A stretch of DNA of 21,323 bases from Clostridia bacterium BRH_c25 (GCA_001515955.1 LOES01000054.1:1-21323); one strand, 5' to 3'; shown: positions 5,853-13,420, counted from the stretch's first letter. Notes: generated by a model not told the origin, from the letters alone. Numbers and translations are program-made.

Positions 5853-7733
5853 ATGGAAACGATTACAAAAGAGTCTCCAGGTAAAAAGAGCTTGTTAAAA
5901 ATAGCTGATACACTTGTACTAATAATCAGTATAGCATTGGCTTTATTCCATATGTATTCCGCAACGATTGGTGTTATGCCAGCTTATGAACAGTCGGCTA
6001 TTCACTGGGGTTTGATAGGAACATATATTATTATTACAAGACCACTTAAATTCAAGGGCGGAATTATCATTGATATAGTTTTGGCAGCAACTAATATATT
6101 TTTATCCTACTATCAGATAGTTTTACAAGAAAGATTTATTGAGACGGCAGGAGTATATTCAAACTTTGAGAAGATTCTTTCTATTGCTGCAATAATTGTT
6201 GCAATAGAAATTGCTCGTCGTTCAATAGGAAAAATATTACCCGTAATTGCAGTTCTATTTATTGCCTATGCTTTATTTGGTAACAACTTATCAGGCATTT
6301 TTAGAACAGTTGATTTTTCATTAGCAAGGATTGCTCCTTATTTATATACTTCATCCGATGGATTATATGGACAGACACTGTATGTTTCAGCCCAATTTAT
6401 ATTTCTATTCGTGTTGTTTGGGGCAATTCTGGATATGACAGGTGCTGGAAAATTCTTCGTTAATATCGCATTTGCGTTAACAGGCAAAGTGTGCGGGGGA
6501 CCAGCACAAGCTGCAATTTTTTCCAGTATGCTAATGGGAACAATCAACGGATCAGGAGCAGCAAATGTTGTAACTACCGGTACATTTACTATTCCACTAA
6601 TGAAAAAGATGGGATTCAAACCTGCATTTGCTGGGGCTGTTGAAGCTGTTGCTTCGAACGGAGGACAGATTATGCCGCCGGTAATGGGCGCTGTAGCATT
6701 TTTAATGGCTGAAATGACAGGAATCGATTATGGTAAAATTGTGATAGCAGCACTTCCTGCAGCTATACTCTATTATGTAACTTTATCTATGTCAGTATAT
6801 GTGGAAGCAAACAAGAGACAAATTCCGGTTACTCCTGAAAGTGAACGTTTGAAACCAGGCAAGATAATGAAAGAAGGATGGATTTATCTTGTTCCGTTAA
6901 TTGTACTAATGGGTATGTTAATACGTGGATATAGTGCACAAAAAGCTGGATTTTTTGGAATTATTGTATCATTTATGATTGGCTTTATTAAAAGTCGTGA
7001 GAATATGAATTTGAAGCGATTTGCCCAAGCATTGGAAGAAGCAGCATCCGGTATTGCACCTATTGCATCAGCATGTTTATTGGCAGGTATAGTAATGGGT
7101 ATCCTGAATATGACAGGTCTTGGATTAAAAATAAGCAGCATAATTGTTGATCTGTCTAATGGTCATTTAATTATTGCATTAATTCTTGCAATGCTTACCA
7201 GCCTGTTACTTGGTATGGGATTGCCAACTTCTGCAGCTTATATGGTTCTTGCAATATTAGTTGCTCCAGCTATTGTGAAAATGGGTGTTTCACAGATGGG
7301 TGCCCATCTCTTTATCTTATACTTTGGGGCACTTTCTACTATAACACCGCCGGTTGCACTTTCCACTTTTGCAGCTTCTGGAATTGCCGGTTCAGGAATG
7401 TGGGAAACAGGCTTTGAAGCAATGAAGCTGGCAATTGCCGGATTTATTATTCCGTTTATTTTCGCATACTCGCCTGAACTATTGTTGGCAGGTGATATCG
7501 AAAAAATCATATTAGTATTAATAACCGCATTAATTGGTTGTATAGTATTGGCCATTGGACTTGGAGGATGGTATAAAGTTAAGTTGTCCCAAATAAGCAG
7601 ACTTTTGCTAACAGGGGGTGCAATACTATTAATCATGCCAAGGCCGATTATTGCTAATGTAATTGGTGCAATTATAACAGCAGTAGTCTTATTTGTAGAA
7701 ATTAAAGTGGTAAAAAAGAAGGCAGTGTCCTAA
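5853..7733 (+). CDS. TRAP transporter fused permease (4TM/12TM), TAXI type
   Basis: This is a 626-residue polytopic membrane protein. The first part (about 1-150) holds the four-helix small-subunit-like region. The rest is the DctM-like twelve-helix domain, with family features such as MGTINGSGAANVVTTGTF, ASNGGQIMPPVMGAVAF, GMGLPTSAAYMV and FGALSTITPPVALS. These pair with TAXI binding proteins and import organic acids using a cation gradient. The ATG is preceded by TGGAGGT. It is the last clear gene of the first operon, 166 bp after the binding-protein gene, with the hairpin in between. The length is normal for the fused class and no interruption is seen. Confidence 0.95.
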   Translation: METITKESPGKKSLLKIADTLVLIISIALALFHMYSATIGVMPAYEQSAIHWGLIGTYIIITRPLKFKGGIIIDIVLAATNIFLSYYQIVLQERFIETAGVYSNFEKILSIAAIIVAIEIARRSIGKILPVIAVLFIAYALFGNNLSGIFRTVDFSLARIAPYLYTSSDGLYGQTLYVSAQFIFLFVLFGAILDMTGAGKFFVNIAFALTGKVCGGPAQAAIFSSMLMGTINGSGAANVVTTGTFTIPLMKKMGFKPAFAGAVEAVASNGGQIMPPVMGAVAFLMAEMTGIDYGKIVIAALPAAILYYVTLSMSVYVEANKRQIPVTPESERLKPGKIMKEGWIYLVPLIVLMGMLIRGYSAQKAGFFGIIVSFMIGFIKSRENMNLKRFAQALEEAASGIAPIASACLLAGIVMGILNMTGLGLKISSIIVDLSNGHLIIALILAMLTSLLLGMGLPTSAAYMVLAILVAPAIVKMGVSQMGAHLFILYFGALSTITPPVALSTFAASGIAGSGMWETGFEAMKLAIAGFIIPFIFAYSPELLLAGDIEKIILVLITALIGCIVLAIGLGGWYKVKLSQISRLLLTGGAILLIMPRPIIANVIGAIITAVVLFVEIKVVKKKAVS

Positions 7734-8038
7734 TAAACGACTGACTTCCTGATATGTTTGAGGAACTTGCCTTGCTGCTGCATAGCAATTACTCCTATCA
7801 AATAGCATCTAAGGGTAAGTCTAGGTATTTTACACTGCCAGATATCTGTTGCAAATGCTGCCTTTACAATGATTGGTGTTTGTATGAGGTATCTGATAGT
7901 GTTAATTTTATGTTTTTTTAAAGCCTGTCTAATTCAAAACCTGTAGAGTGGGGACTTTTTTATTGTGCAGATAAATTTTTAGAAGGTCAAATCCATTGAT
8001 AAATCTATAATAATTTAACTTAAAGGAAATGAAATGAT
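7734..8038. other. Intergenic region after the TAXI-TRAP operon
   Basis: No gene, RNA or good terminator can be supported in these 305 bases. There is a short hairpin near 7770-7790 (TTGCT/AGCAA) without a U-tract. TATAAT-like sequence near 8008 could serve the AEC gene, but lacks a good -35 box. A short frame around 7790-7920 resembles no family I know. Confidence 0.4.
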
Positions 8039-8986
8039 GTGGATAATTTAACACTAGCAATCAATGTTGTTTTTCCATTGTTTTTTATGATGGTAGCTGG
8101 TTATATAATGAGGAGAAAAAACTGGGTAGACGATCACTCTTTAAATATTATGAATAAATTGATCTTCAGAGTGTTTATGTCTATACTGCTATTTTTAAAC
8201 ATATATAAAATGGACATTAAAGAAGCACTTAACAAAGAAAATTTATTCTTGATTTTACTGTTATATATGATTATAATCGCAGTTTTTTTGATTTCTATCT
8301 TTATGCTGCCTAAGTTCGTAAAAGATAAAAAGAAATGCAGTGTAATGGTACAAGGATTGGTTCGAGGCAATTCTATTCTATTTGCTATACCTATTGTTGC
8401 ATCTATATATGGAGATGATCATGTTGGGGTTGTTTCGTTATTATCCGCATATCTGATTCCTCTGTTTAATGTACTTGGCGTTACTGTTTTAGAGATGTAC
8501 CGCGGGGGAAAAGTAGATATAAAGAAAATTTTACTGGGTATTGCCAAAAACCCAACAATAATAGCGTCTACTTTAGCATTCCTATTTATAATCGTTGGTA
8601 TAAAAATTCCCGGTCTTATCTTATCTCCGCTGGAAAGTATGTCTAAAGTCACAACACCATTGGCATTCATAGTGCTAGGAGGCACATTTGACTTTAAAAT
8701 GCTTTGTAATAATGCGAAATACCTAACTGTTGTAGCACTGGGGAAGCTGATTATTGTTCCCGCTATTGTATTCTATATGGCTTATAATTTAGGCATAGAA
8801 AATGAAGAGATGGTGGCACTGCTGGGTGTTATGATATCACCTGTAGCCATTGCGTCATTTACTATGGCAAAAGAAATGGATGCAGATGGAGAGCTTGCGG
8901 GACAGATTGTCATAACTACTTCCGTTGCATCAATAGCAACAATATTCATGTGGGTATATCTATTCGGGACCTTTAACATAATATAA
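8039..8986 (+). CDS. AEC-family (auxin efflux carrier/malate permease-like) transporter
   Basis: This is a 315-residue membrane protein with about ten hydrophobic segments in two halves, in the usual AEC length range. NVVFPLFFMMVAGYIMRR at the N-terminus, the middle GLVRGNSILFAIPI and the C-terminal MISPVAIASFTMAKEMDADGELAGQIV are typical of the family, whose bacterial members carry malate, malonate or other organic acids. The start is GTG 8039: upstream in-frame codons run straight into a stop at 8030, and AAAGGA lies 11 bases before. The overlapping ATGATG at 8034/8037 is out of frame and dead-ends. It sits on the same strand as the TRAP operon but 305 bp away, so it is probably separately expressed; a second organic-acid carrier is a plausible companion. 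Confidence 0.9.
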   Translation: MDNLTLAINVVFPLFFMMVAGYIMRRKNWVDDHSLNIMNKLIFRVFMSILLFLNIYKMDIKEALNKENLFLILLLYMIIIAVFLISIFMLPKFVKDKKKCSVMVQGLVRGNSILFAIPIVASIYGDDHVGVVSLLSAYLIPLFNVLGVTVLEMYRGGKVDIKKILLGIAKNPTIIASTLAFLFIIVGIKIPGLILSPLESMSKVTTPLAFIVLGGTFDFKMLCNNAKYLTVVALGKLIIVPAIVFYMAYNLGIENEEMVALLGVMISPVAIASFTMAKEMDADGELAGQIVITTSVASIATIFMWVYLFGTFNII

Positions 8987-9070
8987 ATTCGCCATATACA
9001 TCCTTATAAAGTTAGTATTTCAAATTTATCAAAATTAGTGGTATAAATTTATAATACAGGGGGAATATTC

Positions 9071-10465
9071 ATGTTTAAAAGGCTCAAAGAATTAAAGCGC
9101 AGCAATAACAATGTAGAAAAATCGAACATAAACTTACAGGAACTATTTCATTTATTTTCAGAAACAGAAGCAGGAAAATTCGTCCTGGCCGACAAGTCCA
9201 AACTGGGAGACGAAACATTAGCAGCAGCTTGGAATAAAATGGCCGACGCGCTATATTTGGAAAAGAAAAATAAAATGTTGGAAGTAAATAAGATTCTGGG
9301 ATATATCACAGAAATGACCTATGTAAAGGATATGGTAAGTGAGGCTAGAGTACAAAACGATGCAGCACATTTAATAACTGCCAGCAGTGAAGAAATGAGC
9401 GCTTCCATTGAGGATGTCTCAGCTCGTACGCAAAATGTAGCGAATCTTGTAAGTGACACGTTGGATATTACATCTAAATCTAATGCAAACATGCTGGATG
9501 CCTTTTCATTTGTTCAGAAGTCCTTTGAGTCAGTGAAAAACTTAAGTAAGGATATGAATATTCTCATAAGCAAAATGCAGCAAATCAACCAAGTAGTTGG
9601 CATCATAAGGGGAATAGCCGATCAGACTAATTTGCTGGCTCTAAATGCCACTATAGAAGCCGCAAGAGCCGGAGAACAAGGCAAAGGCTTCAGCGTAGTA
9701 GCTACAGAAGTTAGAACACTGGCTGAGCATACAAAATCTTCAATAGGCGATATTCAAAGCAGCATACAGGATTTAAGCAATGAGCTGTCAAAAGCTGTAG
9801 CACATACCAACAAGACCGCAGGTGAGCTCGAAACGGGGACTGGTCTTGTGAATCAAGTAATCGCTGCAAACAAGAAGGTTGTTGAAGCAGTAGAACAACT
9901 AAATAGTGAAGCGACTCAAATTGCCGCAAACACGCAGGAACAAACTGCAGTAATCGAGGAATTTACCAGCAAAGCAACCGAGCTGTCCCAATCGGCAGAT
10001 AATATCCTGAATACCTGCAATGAAACCGGGCAAGGAATTTTTAAGGTTAGTAAGCTGAATAATCAAATAAGACTAGGCATGATTAAAGATACAAATAAGC
10101 TTGAGGTAATTGATATTATAGATTTGTCCAAGACGGATCACCTAAATTTAAGATGGCGTGTTTATAACATGCTGTTAGGTTATGAAATAATAGATAAAAA
10201 TGTTGTAGGAAACCCTATGGATTGCAGACTAGGCAGGTGGTATTACAGCGCAGGCAAAGAGATCTTCAAGGATAATGCCATTTTTAAAAAAATCGAAAAG
10301 CCACATAAGTTATTGCATGAATGGGCTAAAGAATCCGTGCTGGCGGTTGCCTCAAATGATATGTTAAAAGCTGAAGAAGCCTTTAGAGAGATGGATTTAT
10401 ACTCTAATGAAGTAATAGGGGCACTGGAGGAATTGGAACAGTATATACTGAAAAACAAAATATGA
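9071..10465 (+). CDS. Soluble methyl-accepting chemotaxis protein with C-terminal CZB domain
   Basis: This encodes 464 residues without a membrane segment. The central part (about 90-330) is a long coiled-coil signalling domain with the strongly conserved hairpin tip near 177-215 ([30 protein letters not shown]), which contacts CheA and CheW. The C-terminal part (about 350-450) is a chemoreceptor zinc-binding domain with His357, Cys385 (DCRLGRWY), His412 and His416 (PHKLLHEWA). CZB receptors sense zinc or, in studied cases, oxidants such as hypochlorous acid through the zinc-cysteine core. The N-terminal 90 residues ([16 protein letters not shown]) are short, helical and unassigned. It would act in the cytoplasm. 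AGGGGGA precedes the ATG. It follows the AEC carrier by 84 bp; a functional link to the organic-acid genes is only suggested by position. Confidence 0.93.
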   Translation: MFKRLKELKRSNNNVEKSNINLQELFHLFSETEAGKFVLADKSKLGDETLAAAWNKMADALYLEKKNKMLEVNKILGYITEMTYVKDMVSEARVQNDAAHLITASSEEMSASIEDVSARTQNVANLVSDTLDITSKSNANMLDAFSFVQKSFESVKNLSKDMNILISKMQQINQVVGIIRGIADQTNLLALNATIEAARAGEQGKGFSVVATEVRTLAEHTKSSIGDIQSSIQDLSNELSKAVAHTNKTAGELETGTGLVNQVIAANKKVVEAVEQLNSEATQIAANTQEQTAVIEEFTSKATELSQSADNILNTCNETGQGIFKVSKLNNQIRLGMIKDTNKLEVIDIIDLSKTDHLNLRWRVYNMLLGYEIIDKNVVGNPMDCRLGRWYYSAGKEIFKDNAIFKKIEKPHKLLHEWAKESVLAVASNDMLKAEEAFREMDLYSNEVIGALEELEQYILKNKI

Positions 10466-10563
10466 AATGGGAAAAGTATACATATAATATATTTTCATAA
10501 TGAAACCTTTCTGCTGTGAGTGGAACTGTCCACAAAAACTAAACACAAAGTTAAGCAAATTTT

Positions 10564-10790
10564 ATGAATTCATATGCAAGAGGCATATTTGTTTCTGTGC
10601 CTGGATATACTACTCCCGCCATTAATACATGTAAAGAAGCGCTTCAACAAATGGTTATAACACTATGTGAATTAGACGAAATTGTTAGCTTACTTGAGGA
10701 AGAAAGGGATCTAAGGATTTACTTAGACAAAAAATTAATGCGGCCATTGTTGATAAAAATCTCTTTTGTGAGGCCTTGAGAGTTGAATAA
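10564..10790 (+). pseudogene. Truncated, frameshifted gene remnant (restriction-endonuclease-like C-terminus?)
   Basis: A frame from 10564 reads ARGIFVSVPGYTTPAINTCK and onward to LDKK, then turns to nonsense and stops at 10779. Moving to the next frame at the A-run 10729-10734 gives KINAAIVDKNLFCEALRVE and a stop at 10788-10790, a sensible charged continuation. So one base has been lost in the homopolymer. There is no ribosome binding site, and an in-frame stop at 10552-10554 cuts off any N-terminal part. The ARGIFVS-GYT motif followed by an acidic LLEEE helix recalls the C-terminal part of restriction-endonuclease-like proteins, but this is a memory-based guess. It is a decayed fragment in the worn region before the tRNAs. 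Confidence 0.45.
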
Positions 10791-10913
10791 AATGGCAGGG
10801 TAAAGTTTATAAACCATTTGATTTGTGATGAAAACATGTGTATAATAAAGTTTGAGATTTACTTAATCAGTCAGTTTGTTTTTGTAAAATTTGCTCTGAA
10901 CTGGCTAATTTGT

Positions 10914-10990
10914 GCGCTCATAGCTCAGCTGGATAGAGTACCTGACTTCGAATCAGTGGGTCGGGGGTTCGAATCCCTCTGGGCGCACCA
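10914..10990 (+). tRNA. tRNA-Arg (anticodon TCG)
   Basis: This is a full cloverleaf of 77 bases. The acceptor GCGCTCA pairs with TGGGCGC (one G-U), and CCA is encoded. The anticodon stem 10941-10945/10951+ encloses the loop with anticodon TCG at 10948-10950 (reads CGA). The outermost anticodon-stem pair is a C/T mismatch. Its 3' half is duplicated at 12053-12096. Confidence 0.93.
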
Positions 10991-10998
10991 TATATATG
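10955..10998 (+). repeat. Direct repeat copy 1: 3' half of tRNA-Arg(TCG)
   Basis: These 44 bases cover the variable loop, T-arm, 3' acceptor strand, CCA and eight following bases. They match 12053-12096 at 41 of 44 positions, by eye. The copy lies within the intact tRNA gene. Confidence 0.75.
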
Positions 10999-11011
10999 AA
11001 TAAATAAATAT

Positions 11012-11088
11012 GCATCTATAGCTCAGTTGGATAGAGCAGCGGTTTCCGAAGCCGTGTGCCGTGGGTTCGACTCCCTCTAGATGCACCA
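11012..11088 (+). tRNA. tRNA-Arg (anticodon CCG)
   Basis: This is a full 77-base cloverleaf. The acceptor GCATCTA pairs with TAGATGC and CCA is encoded. The anticodon stem 11039-11043/11051-11055 has two wobble pairs, and the loop carries CCG at 11046-11048 (reads CGG). It stands 21 bp after tRNA-Arg(TCG) and is probably co-transcribed with it, ending at the terminator at 11106. Confidence 0.94.
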
Positions 11089-11105
11089 TTTTTATTGATA
11101 ATAAT

Positions 11106-11132
11106 AAAAGCCTTGAATTTCAAGGCTTTTTT
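11106..11132 (+). terminator. Intrinsic terminator of the tRNA-Arg pair
   Basis: An A-tract leads into a GC-containing stem (GCCTTGA with TCAAGGC, loop ATT) followed by TTTTTT. It lies 17 bp after the CCA of tRNA-Arg(CCG). Confidence 0.88.
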
Positions 11133-11144
11133 GCTTTTTTGAAG

Positions 11145-11303
11145 CTATACTGAATTTAGTCGCTGACTACTTTTTTTGATGCTATTGAAAATAGTCCCAA
11201 TGCATCCATACATTTCATAGGAATTTGTATCTGATAACACGAAACAACCTTCAAATTTCTTTTGAATCGATTCAATGGCAGACCCTTCTGTAATAATATA
11301 CAT
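11145..11303 (-). CDS. Possible small protein of 52 residues, unknown
   Basis: A minus-strand frame starts at ATG 11303, eight bases after GAAAGGA, and runs to a stop at 11145. The product begins MYIITEGSAIESIQKKFEGC and ends with KKSSQRLNSV; it is soluble-looking, with two cysteines and no motif I know. The ribosome binding site is the only support. The frame also opens upstream to a GTG at 11327, but that start has no site. Its position in the worn region, with no clear partner, keeps confidence low. Confidence 0.35.
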   Translation of the reverse strand: MYIITEGSAIESIQKKFEGCFVLSDTNSYEMYGCIGTIFNSIKKSSQRLNSV

Positions 11304-11443
11304 GCTATACATCCTTTCAAAATTCACTTATTCACAGTTGTATATTCAATATGGGATCAGTTATACCAAGAAATTACAGGACATGAGTAACTAAATGCAA
11401 GGCACGGAATAAAAGTACTTATTAGAGTATAACGGTACGATAA

Positions 11444-11908
11444 TTGAATATCTCCGGGGCTTGGCACTTAACTACTGTAGTATTAGTTGAAGCTGGTATC
11501 CAAGACATATTAATAGCAAATCAAATTGTAGACCCCGTTAAGATCGAGAGATTAACACAGCTGCCACTAAAAAGTAAAATAACAGTTTGTGTTGACTGCA
11601 AAGAAAACATTGACAAGCTGTCAGAGATTGCAAAAAAAAATGGCGTGGTGCTATTCTGCTTGATTGAATTTGATTTGGGAATGTCGAGATGTGGAGTAGA
11701 TACATTTGAGGAAGTTCTTGAACTGGCAAAAATAATAAATAGTTCAGATAACTTAGAGCTAGAGGGTATTCAAGCCTATGCAGGACATAATTCTCACATA
11801 CCGGATAAAGAAAAAAGAGAAGAGACAGCAATAAATCTAGAAAATAAAATAGCAAATCTAAAAAAATACTTAAACGATAATAACATAAAGGTAAATCAAA
11901 TACCATAA
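11444..11908 (+). pseudogene. Fragment of a D-threonine aldolase/alanine racemase-type (fold III PLP) gene
   Basis: The frame reads DILIANQIVDPVKIERL, then ITVCVD-x2-EN, then IEFDLGMSRCGVDTFEE and LEGIQAYAGHNS. This is the middle part of D-threonine aldolase/D-serine dehydratase-like enzymes (alanine racemase N-terminal TIM-barrel domain). The first strand with the PLP-lysine motif and the whole C-terminal beta domain are missing: an in-frame stop sits just before 11444 and the protein ends at residue 154, soon after the barrel's middle. There is no ribosome binding site before the TTG. It is therefore a broken remnant, probably inactive, not a compact new enzyme. Confidence 0.65.
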
Positions 11909-12052
11909 TTATAAGCTTTTAGATAAAATTACTTATATACCTACACATTGTTGTACAACTATAAATCTGTACGACAAAATGTATATTGTAAAAGGCGACG
12001 ACGTGCTGGACATTTATAGGGTTGACGGAAGCTGCAAGAGTATTTAAGGTGG

Positions 12053-12096
12053 AGTGGGTCGGGGGTTCGATTCCCTCTGGGCGTACCATACATATG
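12053..12096 (+). repeat. Direct repeat copy 2: orphan 3' end of tRNA-Arg, att-like
   Basis: This is a near copy of the 3' half of tRNA-Arg(TCG) (10955-10998) with T-arm, 3' acceptor strand and CCA. No 5' half, D-arm or anticodon arm can be folded upstream. Such partial tRNA copies are typical of attachment sites left by elements that integrate in tRNA genes; decay of a tandem tRNA duplicate is the alternative. Confidence 0.65.
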
Positions 12097-12101
12097 CGGA
12101 T

Positions 12102-12135
12102 AAAAGTTGTAATATATAATGCTTGCAGCTTTTTT
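12102..12135 (+). terminator. Intrinsic terminator after the tRNA fragment
   Basis: The stem 12102-12112/12123-12133 is 11 bp with two G-U pairs and a 10-nt loop; it ends in TTTTTT (12130-12135). It stands in the same relation to the tRNA fragment as 11106-11132 does to the intact tRNA pair, so a tRNA transcription unit probably once ended here. Confidence 0.65.
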
Positions 12136-12154
12136 GTATTTTAAATATAAAGAA

Positions 12155-12181
12155 GCTGGCTCTATCAGAAACAGAGTCAGC
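12155..12181 (-). terminator. Weak hairpin downstream of the UTRA regulator
   Basis: A 9-bp inverted repeat (12155-12163 with 12173-12181) has one imperfect position. On the minus strand it is followed by a T-rich stretch, so it may end the transcript of the GntR gene that stops at 12243. Confidence 0.35.
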
Positions 12182-12242
12182 AAAAACAAACTGTATTTAA
12201 ATAACTCAAGGGATAGCAGACGTACAAGAGTGACAACTGCTT

Positions 12243-12953
12243 TTACATAGTAAACTGGTACCTCTCACCATTAATCAGCTGAGTACCTACAAAAACCGGT
12301 TGGTTTTCTGTGGAGTAAGCAATCGAGCGAATCAAAAGCAGGGGAGATCCTTTTGCAACTATAAGTTGTTGAGCCTCCTGCTGCGTAGCACGGCAGATTT
12401 CAAGAGTTCTGCGGGAAATCGCCACTTCTGTACCGCTTCGTTTCTTAAGCACATCAAACAGAGACTTTTCATTCAAACTTTCATTAAGAAGGAAAGAATA
12501 AGTAATCGGGAACAGATTGGTCTCAATTGCCATTGGCTCTCCATTAATAAAGCGTAAACGTGAAATAAAGAGAACTTGCTCTCCATCCGGTCTTTCCAGC
12601 TCGCGCAGTACTTTCTGATCAGCATTGATCAGCTTGCATTCCAGTAAACGGCTGCCTGCTATTGCTCCATTTAAGCGGCAAGCTTCAGAAAAGCTGATGA
12701 CCTGCTGCAAATTGCGCTGATATTTTTGTGCAGCAACAAAAGTTCCCTTTCCCTGTTTCTTTTCAACTAATCCTTCCAGAGCTAGTTCACTTACTGCTTT
12801 TCTAGCGGTAATCACGCTCACTTGGTAGTGTTCAGCAAGATCAATTTCTGAAGGGATTTTCTCCCGAGGCTTGCGTTCTCCCGATTGGATCTGTTTGCGA
12901 AGTTCCTCCTGCAACTGCTTATAGAGTGGAACAACATCATTTTTGTTTAGCAT
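12243..12953 (-). CDS. GntR-family transcriptional regulator, HutC subfamily (UTRA domain)
   Basis: This encodes 236 residues. The N-terminal winged helix-turn-helix (about 8-72) reads VPLYKQLQEELRKQI, then PSEIDLAEHYQVS and LALEGLVEKKQGKGTFV. A UTRA effector domain (about 92-232) follows, with FSEACRLNG, LFISRLRFINGEPMAIETN and LLLIRSIAYSTENQPV, all classic for the group. UTRA regulators bind small ligands such as sugar phosphates, histidine-pathway products or phosphonates and repress an adjacent operon. AGGAAGTGG precedes the ATG on the minus strand. It is divergent from the DctQMP/kinase/epimerase/Hyu operon; a shared ATAAGTGCTTAT-type motif lies at both promoters, so control of that operon and autoregulation are likely. 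A phosphorylated product of the FrlD-like kinase is a reasonable effector (inference). Confidence 0.94.
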   Translation of the reverse strand: MLNKNDVVPLYKQLQEELRKQIQSGERKPREKIPSEIDLAEHYQVSVITARKAVSELALEGLVEKKQGKGTFVAAQKYQRNLQQVISFSEACRLNGAIAGSRLLECKLINADQKVLRELERPDGEQVLFISRLRFINGEPMAIETNLFPITYSFLLNESLNEKSLFDVLKKRSGTEVAISRRTLEICRATQQEAQQLIVAKGSPLLLIRSIAYSTENQPVFVGTQLINGERYQFTM

Positions 12954-12983
12954 AATTTACCACTTCCTATCATTATAAAAGAT

Positions 12984-13012
12984 ATTATAACATAATATAA
13001 GTGCTTATGCAA
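12984..13012 (-). promoter_or_regulatory. Predicted promoter of the UTRA regulator gene
   Basis: On the minus strand TTGCAT (13012-13007) is followed after 17 bp by a perfect TATAAT (12989-12984). The operator-like motif 12997-13008 lies in the spacer. Confidence 0.68.
12997..13008. promoter_or_regulatory. Operator-like site ATAAGTGCTTAT in the regulator promoter
   Basis: This is a near-perfect palindrome (ATAAG-TG-CTTAT) between the -35 and -10 boxes of the UTRA regulator. The same motif recurs at 13299-13310 (ATAAGTGCTTAA) on the operon side, which supports one regulator acting at both promoters. Confidence 0.55.
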
Positions 13013-13233
13013 TTGCGTATTAATATAGTTTTGCCAATTCTAGTAAATATAAAATTTCGCTTATAGGAAATGAAACAATTCTTCATATATAGCTTCAGTA
13101 ATAAACTGTTAGAAAAGCTGTTAAATGCATTATTCTTGAATCCAATATACTATTAGTATATAGTATTTGTATGGCTTATGAGTTTTTATGTCAACTTATA
13201 TTTCATGCTGCCGGAGAAATTTTCCTGAGAGAA
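13013..13233. other. Central part of the divergent intergenic region
   Basis: The gap between the two operons is 467 bp in all. In this central part I see no gene, RNA or further palindrome, only AT-rich sequence with an isolated CTTAT half-site near 13060. Confidence 0.4.
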
Positions 13234-13262
13234 TTGACAAGCGGTATTAATTCCTATATATT
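13234..13262 (+). promoter_or_regulatory. Predicted promoter of the second TRAP/catabolic operon
   Basis: A perfect TTGACA (13234-13239), 17-bp spacer and TATATT (13257-13262). The transcript would start near 13269, giving a leader of about 150 nt before the DctQ gene. Confidence 0.72.
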
Positions 13263-13268
13263 AGATAT

Positions 13269-13310
13269 ATAAGTATATATAAGTACTCATAAAGATATAT
13301 AAGTGCTTAA
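13269..13310. promoter_or_regulatory. Phased ATAAGT operator-like repeats
   Basis: ATAAGT begins at 13269, 13279 and 13299, spaced by one and two turns of the helix. The second and third are extended half-palindromes (ATAAGTACTCAT, ATAAGTGCTTAA) resembling the site at 12997-13008. They begin at the predicted transcription start, a repressing position. Confidence 0.58.
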
Positions 13311-13420
13311 TAACGAATTGGATTACTGAGATAAGCGGGAGGTGAATGGAAGTTATGCCATGAAGACAAGAATTTTTCTCGACAGTCGCATACTTTGAAA
13401 AATCATAGGGGGGGATTGGT

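Noticed and set aside
9026..9055. TTATCA-18-TATAAT as a promoter for the chemoreceptor gene
   Set aside because: A start near 9062 would cut into the ribosome binding site, so it is unlikely to drive this gene.
10818..11003. 61-codon plus-strand frame
   Set aside because: It runs through tRNA-Arg(TCG) and its C-terminal half is translated tRNA (APIAQLDRV-type artefact).
11959..12189. 76-codon minus-strand frame containing GNRTPDPLH
   Set aside because: This is the well-known kind of false protein made by reading the antisense of a tRNA 3' end; it covers the tRNA fragment at 12053.
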